Under the pieces are notes generated by a model. The model was not told the origin of the DNA. It saw only the letters and a list, made by a program, of their open reading frames with translations, and searched no databases. Below, piece after piece: positions 28,238 through 33,213 of a stretch of DNA of 33,213 nucleotides (the first letter of the stretch is position 1; every line of letters starts with the position of its first letter). Both the position numbers and the translations under genes were made by a program. This DNA comes from Psychromonas sp. SP041 (GTDB lineage: Bacteria > Pseudomonadota > Gammaproteobacteria > Enterobacterales > Psychromonadaceae): positions 1 to 33,213 of the forward strand of contig NZ_CBRF02000046.1 in the NCBI RefSeq assembly GCF_000470315.2, written 5' to 3'.

Positions 28238-28302
28238 AAGTAGTGGTTTTGTACTCGGTTGATTCTACTCTGCTTTATCTACTCTACTTCAAACTACATA
28301 AA

Positions 28303-29820
28303 CTAAATTAATGAGTGTCTTGTCATTACGGCCGGTTGTTCTATGCCTATTAATTTCAATATGGTTGGAGCCATATCACCTAGTACGCCATCTTCGATAT
28401 TTTTAAGATCTTTATCGACTAAAATTACTGGTACTGGATTGGTGGTATGTGCTGTATTTGGACTACCATCTGGATTCATCATGGTTTCACAGTTACCGTG
28501 ATCGGCGATGATCAATGTTGTGTAGTCATTAGCAAGCGCAGCAGTAACAACATCTCTGACACATTCGTCTACCGCTTCACAGGCTTTAATGGCCGCGTCC
28601 ATCATGCCGGTATGCCCTACCATATCGCCGTTAGCAAAGTTAAGGCAAACAAAGTCTGCTTCACCTTTGTTCAGTTCTGGTATTAACGCATCACGCAGTT
28701 CATAAGCACTCATTTCAGGTTGTAAATCGTAAGTCGCTACTTTAGGCGAATTTTTTAAGATGCGAGATTCTCCTTCAAACGGATCTTCTCTACCACCTGA
28801 AAAGAAAAACGTCACATGTGGATATTTTTCCGTTTCAGCAATACGAATTTGCTTTTTACCATGTTTAGCTAACACTTCACCTAGTGTTTCACTGATGTTG
28901 TCTTTGTTGTAAATGACTTTTACATTATTAAAGTCATCACTGTAATTAGTGATTGTCACGTAGTATAAATCAAGCTTAGTTGTATTCTGATCTGGGAAGT
29001 TTTGTTGGCTTAACATTTGCGTTAATTCACGACCTCGGTCAGTACGAAAGTTAAAGAAGATAACAACGTCATCTTTTTTAATTGTCGCGCGTGGCTGTGC
29101 CTGATCATCAGTTAAAATAATTGGCTTAACAAATTCATCTGTTACGCCATCTGCATAACTTTTGTCAATTGCGCTGATGGCATCTGTCGCTTTTACACCA
29201 ACGCCATTCACTAGTGCATCGTAAGCTAGCTGAACGCGCTCCCAACGATTATCTCTATCCATTGCATAATAACGACCAGTAAGAGAGGCAATTTGGGTAT
29301 TAGTATTTTCAATGTAGGTTGCTAAATCTGCAATCGAGGCTTTGCCTGATTTTGGGTCAACATCGCGCCCATCGGTAAAAGCATGTACATATGATTGCTG
29401 AACACCAGCTTCTTGTGCAGCATCAATAAAGGCTTTTAAGTGACTAGAATGTGAGTGAACTCCACCATCACTTAATAAGCCTAAAAAATGCACTGCTTTA
29501 TTATTATCTTTGGCATATTGAAGGGCATCAACCAGCACTGGTTCTTCCGATAATGTTTTCTCTGTAACCGCCATATTAATTTTTGCTAGGTCTTGGTAAA
29601 CAATGCGCCCAGCACCTAGATTCATATGACCTACTTCACTGTTACCCATTTGCCCCGTCGGTAAGCCTACATGTTCACCATCAGTGCGCAGTGACGCATT
29701 AGGGTAGTTTTTGTATAAAGAATCTAGAAACGGAATATTGGCGTTGTCTGGTGCTGATACTTTAGGATCTGGTGAAGTGCCCCAACCGTCTAAAATCATA
29801 AGAATTGTTTTTTTGTTCAT
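28303..29820 (-). CDS. gpmM: 2,3-bisphosphoglycerate-independent phosphoglycerate mutase
   Basis: The 505-residue manganese enzyme interconverts 3- and 2-phosphoglycerate in glycolysis and gluconeogenesis. It belongs to the alkaline-phosphatase superfamily: D11 in LMILDGWG, the phosphorylated serine S61 in MGNSEVGH, and metal-binding motifs HSHSSHLKAFIDA, FNFRTDRGRELTQ, NFANGDMVGHTG, IIADHGNCE and NTAHTTNPVPV. Length is normal. The frame can be read from a TTG four codons upstream, but the ATG at 29820 with GGGTGA before it gives the usual MNKKTILMILDGWG start. A Fur-box-like sequence lies about 95 bp upstream. Confidence 0.96.
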   Translation of the reverse strand: MNKKTILMILDGWGTSPDPKVSAPDNANIPFLDSLYKNYPNASLRTDGEHVGLPTGQMGNSEVGHMNLGAGRIVYQDLAKINMAVTEKTLSEEPVLVDALQYAKDNNKAVHFLGLLSDGGVHSHSSHLKAFIDAAQEAGVQQSYVHAFTDGRDVDPKSGKASIADLATYIENTNTQIASLTGRYYAMDRDNRWERVQLAYDALVNGVGVKATDAISAIDKSYADGVTDEFVKPIILTDDQAQPRATIKKDDVVIFFNFRTDRGRELTQMLSQQNFPDQNTTKLDLYYVTITNYSDDFNNVKVIYNKDNISETLGEVLAKHGKKQIRIAETEKYPHVTFFFSGGREDPFEGESRILKNSPKVATYDLQPEMSAYELRDALIPELNKGEADFVCLNFANGDMVGHTGMMDAAIKACEAVDECVRDVVTAALANDYTTLIIADHGNCETMMNPDGSPNTAHTTNPVPVILVDKDLKNIEDGVLGDMAPTILKLIGIEQPAVMTRHSLI

Positions 29821-30316
29821 ATATTCACCCAATTTAGTTTTTCAGTTCTAATGTTCTGTTTATCTATTTCTCTTACATTACAAACAATAAGTTTAATAGC
29901 GTTACAATATTTAAATGATAATAATTATTATTAAGGTATGTGTTAATTTAAGCTTAATTGATAGGTTTGTCTATGAAATGCCTTGGTTTTCTCATGGATA
30001 TTTCCAATCAAATTGATAGGGGGGAAGAGGGGGATAAATATAAGCTTATTTGAGTGAGGTTACTTTATTCTATTATTAGGAGCACAGGCTTCAGCCTACT
30101 TTTTTGGTTGTTTAATATTGGCTGATGTTGGCTATAAACACTTAGAAATAATAGTTGAACTGTTCTGGGAACACTGCGACTTAGTTTTAAAAACTTATAG
30201 CAGTGTTTATCTTAAGTATTTATCCGCTTTACGGTGTTAGAATCTAGTGTTGAACAAAACGACTTAAGTTTTGAGCAAGCGTCATGTTGAATATTAAATA
30301 AAACGAGATACCGGAA
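29821..30316. other. Gene-free 496 bp between gpmM and the DUF1289 gene
   Basis: It carries the gpmM upstream region with a Fur-box-like site and several small hairpins: AGGC-TTCA-GCCT followed by a T run near 30088-30105, AACACTGC paired with GCAGTGTT near 30172-30208, and CAAAAC/GTTTTG near 30254-30275. The first looks like a short plus-strand terminator without an upstream gene. No ORF is supported. Confidence 0.45.
29916..29930. promoter_or_regulatory. Fur-box-like palindrome upstream of gpmM
   Basis: TGATAATAATTATTA matches the 7-1-7 Fur core (TGATAAT-N-ATTATCA) at all but one position of the arms. It lies about 95 bp before the gpmM ATG. AT-rich background makes chance matches possible. 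Confidence 0.4.
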
Positions 30317-30505
30317 ATGAAAAAAAGAAAAAGTCCTTGTATCGATCAGTGTGATTTTTCGGGTAACAAAGGTTGGTGCTTGGGATGTGCCAGAACGAGA
30401 AAAGAGTGTGAAAAGTGGAAGTCAATGACGCCATATAACATCAATATTCTTCAGAAAGATCTTAGCAAAAGAATGATACAAATAAAGGCTGAAAAGAACT
30501 GTTAA
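30317..30505 (+). CDS. DUF1289 family small cysteine protein
   Basis: The 62-residue protein matches the DUF1289 pattern: SPCIDQC near the N-terminus, then WCLGCARTRKECEKW and a helical tail. C8, C12, C21 and C24 are spaced as a likely metal site (C-x3-C...C-x2-C), with C31 further on. The family is widespread in proteobacteria, short and uncharacterised; zinc or iron-sulfur binding is only inferred. It is a single plus-strand gene. Confidence 0.85.
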   Translation: MKKRKSPCIDQCDFSGNKGWCLGCARTRKECEKWKSMTPYNINILQKDLSKRMIQIKAEKNC

Positions 30506-30664
30506 TAATAAATCAATAAAATGGGTAGATCATTATAGTAATGAGAGGACTTTAATTTATTGCGATCAATGATGATCAGCAATCAGCAATCAACATCAAA
30601 ATAGTTACTTTGATACGTTTTACATTGATTTCCATGCTCCAAAAAGTGCTCTGCATGTTATTAC

Positions 30665-30746
30665 TCAAAAAGCTGCCTATCTTCTGTTCGGTATAAAGTA
30701 CTTAAGGGTACCTAATATAAAGCACTTTATAAAATAGATAGGCAGC
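30665..30746 (-). terminator. Long hairpin terminator of the merR-metallothionein operon
   Basis: An 11-bp outer stem (30672-30682 with 30736-30746) encloses a 12-bp inner stem (30692-30703 with 30720-30731, one G-T pair) and a small GGTACC palindrome at the tip. On the minus strand it is followed by TTTTT (opposite 30667-30671). It begins 29 nt past the stop of the cysteine-rich ORF. Confidence 0.8.
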
Positions 30747-30769
30747 AATAACTTCAAATGCGAAAGAAT

Positions 30770-30895
30770 TTAGCAGCAATCTGAACTGCTACAGCAATCA
30801 CCACATGCACAACTTTCTGCACATTTACAGCTGTCTGTATTACAACAACAGCTCGATTTTGTGGTGTCTTCACAACATTTACATACTTCACTCAT
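30770..30895 (-). CDS. Metallothionein-like cysteine-rich small protein, 41 residues
   Basis: This short frame reads ATG (30893-30895) to TAA and encodes 41 residues with 14 cysteines (5, 7, 8, 16, 17, 18, 23, 25, 29, 31, 34, 35, 40, 41), rich in Ser, Asp, Lys and Thr, with no His, no aromatic residue and no signal peptide. CxCC, CCC, CxC and CC clusters (for example SCKCAESCACGDCC) are those of thiolate metal-cluster proteins. Known bacterial metallothioneins (SmtA/BmtA) are about 55 residues with 9-10 Cys and usually His, so this does not look like that family. It starts 2 nt after the merR stop with GGAG 7 nt upstream inside merR, and a strong terminator follows. Cytoplasmic binding of a soft metal (Cd, Hg, Cu, Zn or As) is inferred. 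Confidence 0.8.
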   Translation of the reverse strand: MSEVCKCCEDTTKSSCCCNTDSCKCAESCACGDCCSSSDCC

Positions 30896-30897
30896 AT

Positions 30898-31353
30898 TTA
30901 TTCTCCAGTTAGATTAGGGGCTTTGTCTGTACTACAGCACTGCCAATGGTTTTCAAAACAATCTAGTAAATGACAATTAGTCTCTGCAATCTGGTTTGAA
31001 CCACAAGTGTTTGAAAACACTTCTAATGCTTTTACCGTTGCTTGTAATTCAGAAATTTGTGTTTTAATTTCTTCAATTTTGGTTAACGATTTATGCTTAA
31101 CGACTGATCGTGATTCACTACAACAATGATCGAAAATGAGAAGTTCTTTAATTTCATCTAAGGAAAAACCAACTCCTTGAAGTTTTTTCACCAAGCGAAC
31201 CGTACGAATGTCTTCATTAGAATAATGACGAAATCCATTGGTTTTTAATGGTTGTTCAATAATGGCTTTACGTTGATAAAAACGGATTGTTTCTACGCCA
31301 ACATTTGCTGCTTTAGCCAGCACGCCAATGGTAATTGGTTTGTTCTCATTCAT
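30898..31353 (-). CDS. MerR-family metal-responsive regulator
   Basis: The 151-residue protein has an N-terminal MerR winged helix (about 7-75; ITIGVLAKAANVGVETIRFY), a dimerisation helix (about 80-116) and a C-terminal metal loop. C77/C78, C117 and C127 correspond to the three cysteines that bind Hg(II) in MerR (C82, C117, C126 in Tn501). The DNA-binding part and the VETIRFYQRK segment are closest to mercury-type MerR from memory. Three more cysteines (132, 139, 140) make the tail unusually thiol-rich. It shares an operon with the cysteine-rich ORF after it, and its start lies right under a MerR-type operator, implying self-regulation. There is no merT, merP or merA here, so the inducing metal is open. 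Confidence 0.88.
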   Translation of the reverse strand: MNENKPITIGVLAKAANVGVETIRFYQRKAIIEQPLKTNGFRHYSNEDIRTVRLVKKLQGVGFSLDEIKELLIFDHCCSESRSVVKHKSLTKIEEIKTQISELQATVKALEVFSNTCGSNQIAETNCHLLDCFENHWQCCSTDKAPNLTGE

Positions 31354-31364
31354 CGATAGCTCCT

Positions 31365-31396
31365 ATCCTACACTCTGTACCTAGGTACAGAGTCAA
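31365..31396 (-). promoter_or_regulatory. MerR-type promoter and operator
   Basis: On the minus strand TTGACT (31391-31396) and TAGGAT (31365-31370) are 20 bp apart, and the spacer holds a perfect 22-bp palindrome (31372-31393; half-site ACTCTGTACCT). A long 19-20 bp spacer with a palindrome between -10 and -35 is the hallmark of MerR-activated promoters, and the half-site resembles merT and zntA operators. The AGGAG ribosome site (31360-31364) directly abuts the -10. Confidence 0.92.
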
Positions 31397-31502
31397 GCAG
31401 GTTTTTTAAATAAAAGCAAAAATAATTGACATTGAACGCTGATATTTTGTGATCGCATGTAAGTTAATTTGTTTTTAGAGCGCGTGCTTTATTTAGTTTA
31501 TT

Positions 31503-31527
31503 CGTATCCTATCTTGATATCTATACG
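31503..31527. promoter_or_regulatory. Possible antitoxin operator upstream of higBA
   Basis: An imperfect palindrome with arms CGTAT and ATACG lies 22 nt before the toxin start. HigA-type antitoxins repress their own operon through such sites. The match is weak. Confidence 0.3.
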
Positions 31528-31548
31528 TTATTTGCGTACCCTTAATTT

Positions 31549-31881
31549 ATGAAATGTATATTTGTAGAATCAAAAATATTTGAGAAATATCGAGCTGACC
31601 ACCTTAGTGATGAAGAGTTTAGACTTTTTCAAGCTGAATTAATGTCAAGCCCAAAGCTGGGGGACGTAATTCAAGGTACTGGTGGTTTGCGAAAGATTCG
31701 AGTTGCAAGTTAGGGGAAAGGGAAGCGTGGTGGTTCACGTATTATTTATTACTTTCTTGATGAAAAACGACGTTTCTATTTACTCACTATTTATGGGAAA
31801 AGTGAAGTGTTAGATTTAACCGCAGATCAAAAGAAACAATTAAAAGATTTTATGGAGGTATGGCGTAGTGAGCAATCGTGA
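31549..31881 (+). pseudogene. higB: HigB2-type toxin with in-frame amber codon
   Basis: The frame encodes a 110-residue RelE/HigB-fold mRNA interferase very like HigB2 of the Vibrio cholerae superintegron as I recall it (MKCIFVESKIFEKYR, GDVIQGTGGLRKIRVAS, KGKRGGSRIIYYFLDEKRR). Codon 55 is TAG (31711-31713) where the family has lysine, a single A-to-T change from AAG. The rest of the frame is intact to its stop, so the loss is recent or tolerated. The truncated product lacks the C-terminal half of the fold and should be inactive. Stop readthrough or a sequencing error are alternatives. It overlaps higA by 14 nt. Confidence 0.85.
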
Positions 31882-32182
31882 TTTATTTACAGAATTAAGT
31901 TCGGCGCTTATTGAAGCAAAAGACCATTCAGAGGGAAAGCTAACCCTTAAAACACATCAGGTTAATAATGTAAGTGAACTTGATATTTCACCTGATGAAA
32001 TTGTAAATATTAGAGAAAAATTTAATATGTCACGTGGTGTTTTTGCTAGTTTACTGCATACATCCTCTCGTACTTTAGAGAATTGGGAGCAAGGGCGTAG
32101 CGCCCCAAATGGGCAAGCTGTGACACTTTTGAAATTAGTACAACGTCATCCAGAAACGCTCACGCACATCGCTGAGCTATAA
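31868..32182 (+). CDS. higA: HigA2-type antitoxin, XRE family
   Basis: The 104-residue protein has a helix-turn-helix of the HigA/XRE type (about 47-95; NMSRGVFASLLHTSSRTLENWEQGR) after an N-terminal segment that in HigA2 wraps the toxin. It begins with GTG, overlapping the toxin frame by 14 nt, with GGAGG 9 nt upstream. The antitoxin order (toxin first) is typical for higBA. It should neutralise HigB and repress the operon with it; with the local toxin broken, it may persist as a repressor or as protection against homologous toxins. Confidence 0.9.
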   Translation: MSNRDLFTELSSALIEAKDHSEGKLTLKTHQVNNVSELDISPDEIVNIREKFNMSRGVFASLLHTSSRTLENWEQGRSAPNGQAVTLLKLVQRHPETLTHIAEL

Positions 32183-32228
32183 CAAATAAGGACGTCCGTT
32201 ACGTAATCGATATCTTATTTATATATTA

Positions 32229-32332
32229 GCTTTGTTTTTAAGTTGGATTCGTCTGCGCTTATCCTGTCAGCTTGATACTTATTATCGGTTATTTCACCCT
32301 GTCGACGACACGTCTTTTTTTTGCTAGAAAAG
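32229..32332. repeat. Intergenic repeat unit, copy 1 (partial)
   Basis: It shares TCTGCGCT, ATCCTGTCAGCTTGATA and CCCTGTCGACGACACGTCTT with the two longer copies downstream but lacks their left part with the REP-like hairpin. Confidence 0.85.
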
Positions 32333-32336
32333 AAAC

Positions 32337-32490
32337 TATTCTAGTTCCTATGCTCTGCGTGGGAATTCATGCTTATAACTCTGATAAGTGGACTTTGAAT
32401 GCTTTTGCTTTGAGTTCCTCTGCGCTCACCCTGTCAGCTTGATATTTATCATCATTGATTTCGCCCTGTCGACGACACGTCTTTCTTTTA
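32337..32490. repeat. Intergenic repeat unit, copy 2, with REP-like hairpin
   Basis: The left part holds a degenerate palindrome (32345-32365; arms TTCCTATGC and GCGTGGGAA). The right part repeats copy 1. The palindrome type is reminiscent of REP elements mobilised by RAYT transposases; no such transposase is in the window. Confidence 0.85.
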
Positions 32491-32588
32491 TCGGAAATAA
32501 ACCAGAGCTTAGAAAAGCCAAAGAAACTGACACCGGATTGTTTTCTGATCCAAAGAATAAATCGCTTTTATAACGCATCGGCTCTTGC

Positions 32589-32634
32589 GGCACATCCATG
32601 TGCCAAACGAGCCTAATCCAAACATCCTGTTTGG
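32589..32634. repeat. Paired small hairpins with ATCC-type loops
   Basis: GGCACATCCATGTGCC (32589-32604) and CCAAACATCCTGTTTGG (32618-32634) are two adjacent short stem-loops with similar loop bases. The layout suggests a REP/BIME-like intergenic element. Confidence 0.65.
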
Positions 32635-32713
32635 CTTTGCTAAAAGCAATTAATTATTTGGGAAAACTTAACGGCGGGACTGTCCATCCACATTGAGCAA
32701 TGTTTTATGCTTA

Positions 32714-32870
32714 TATTCTAGTTCCCATGCTCTGCGTGGGAATTCAGGCTTATAACTCTGATAAGGGGTCTTGAATGGTTTTGCTTTGAATTGGGCTCGT
32801 CTGCGCTCATCCTGTCAGCTTGATATTTATTATCGGTGATTTCGCCCTGTCGGCGACACGTCTTTCTTTT
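32714..32870. repeat. Intergenic repeat unit, copy 3, with REP-like hairpin
   Basis: This is the best-preserved unit. Its palindrome (32722-32742; arms TTCCCATGC and GCGTGGGAA, loop TCT) is followed by the same 3' part as copies 1 and 2 with CGGCGACACG in place of CGACGACACG. Confidence 0.85.
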
Positions 32871-32889
32871 GAAAGTAAGATATCGGAAA

Positions 32890-32917
32890 AATAACGTTTA
32901 ATCCTATTTAAAATTAC
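32890..32917. repeat. 28-bp direct repeat, left copy
   Basis: A 28-bp sequence beginning AATAACGTTTAATCC is found again without change at 33033-33060. The segment between contains a CTTCGTG-type element with the 12-bp palindrome CGAAGCGCTTCG (32956-32967), so the direct repeats may mark its duplication. Confidence 0.85.
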
Positions 32918-33032
32918 TCATGTTTAAGCTTTAACCCTTCGTGTCCTCTGTGTAGCGAAGCGCTTCGTGGTTAATGCTCTTTTTAGGTTTGTCGCTTATT
33001 TACCGTATTCCACATTGAAGCTATCAATAATC

Positions 33033-33060
33033 AATAACGTTTAATCCTATTTAAAATTAC
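33033..33060. repeat. 28-bp direct repeat, right copy
   Basis: Exact second copy of 32890-32917, in the same orientation, 143 bp downstream. Confidence 0.85.
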
Positions 33061-33086
33061 AAACACAAAAAAGCCTGCATAAAGCA

Positions 33087-33213
33087 CAATGCCGTTCGGT
33101 TAAGAGATTTTAGGCTTATATCTTAACGGATATCTAGATGGAATATAGAGCACTGAACGTGAAAACGTTCGGTGTTTTCTTTTTTTGGGTAAAATAAAAT
33201 GTTTAACATCTTC
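33087..33213. repeat. Right copy of 127-bp terminal inverted repeat
   Basis: Reverse complement of bases 1-127 with one mismatch. It contains an imperfect hairpin (CGGTTAAGA with TCTTAACGG) followed by the terminator stem. Confidence 0.85.
33152..33186 (+). terminator. Intrinsic terminator in right terminal repeat
   Basis: ACTGAACGT and ACGTTCGGT form a 9-bp stem with a GAAA loop, followed by a T-rich run. No plus-strand gene lies within 960 bp upstream, so here the terminator appears to have been carried by the repeat rather than to serve a gene. Confidence 0.8.

Larger units (their letters stand above)
32183..33086. other. Gene-free repeat-rich region after higBA
   Basis: No ORF here is believable. 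The region is built of several repeat types listed below: three copies of a 100-155 bp unit, REP-like hairpins, two short hairpins with ATCC-type loops, a palindrome within a CTTCGTG-type repeat, and a 28-bp direct repeat. Confidence 0.7.

Noticed and set aside
30506-30664. A 26-codon minus-strand ORF near 30600-30655
   Set aside because: It is too short, has no ribosome site that I can see and no recognisable pattern.
30898-31353. Mercury resistance (mer) operon
   Set aside because: The regulator resembles MerR, but there is no merT, merP or merA; the only partner is the cysteine-rich peptide, so the metal is left open.
32388-32573. 61-codon plus-strand ORF
   Set aside because: It runs through a dispersed intergenic repeat unit whose other copies are not open in this frame, and it has no ribosome site.

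Overview
The window reads as chromosome of an AT-rich marine gammaproteobacterium, most like Psychromonas or a relative. This is inferred from gene families, AT-rich wobble positions and gene order; no search was run. The order psd-rsgA, divergent orn, then three tRNA-Gly(GCC) matches the E. coli psd-rsgA/orn-glyVXY neighbourhood, and mltF divergent from purL is also an enterobacterial-type arrangement.

Layout. 1-3665 (minus): a TonB-like protein, an ExbB/MotA-type proton channel with an acidic repeat tail, and a two-TM potassium-channel-like protein. 3675-7355 (minus): ilvA, psd and rsgA. 7452-9130 (plus): orn, three identical tRNA-Gly genes and a tail of decayed repeats that each carry the tRNA 3' end. 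9182-12407: a YafD-like phosphatase-fold protein (minus), then ndk, pilD, tadA and a 56-residue ORF overlapping tadA (plus). 12535-19142 (minus): a membrane GGDEF-EAL protein, a DMT transporter, a CBS-pair protein and mltF with a long 22-residue-repeat tail. 19337-28012 (plus): purL, a PAS-GGDEF-EAL protein degenerate in both catalytic domains, and cardiolipin synthase. 28303-29820 (minus): gpmM. 30317-33213 is accessory: a DUF1289 protein, a merR plus metallothionein-like operon, a higBA2-type toxin-antitoxin locus with a nonsense codon in the toxin, and about 1 kb of gene-free repeats.

The most notable element is a two-gene minus-strand operon at 30775-31396. A mercury-type MerR regulator with a textbook MerR operator/promoter is followed after 2 nt by an unlisted 41-codon ORF with 14 cysteines, then by a long hairpin terminator. 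It looks like a self-contained metal-sensing and metal-sequestering module without a transporter. Second is the tRNA-Gly array, whose tail resembles the repeat region of the E. coli tyrT operon. Third, the first and last 127 bases of the window are inverted copies of each other (one mismatch) and contain an intrinsic terminator.

Most of the rest is housekeeping: phospholipid synthesis (psd, cls), purine and nucleotide metabolism (purL, ndk), RNA and ribosome maintenance (orn, rsgA, tadA), wall turnover (mltF), glycolysis (gpmM) and isoleucine synthesis (ilvA), with c-di-GMP signalling proteins interspersed.
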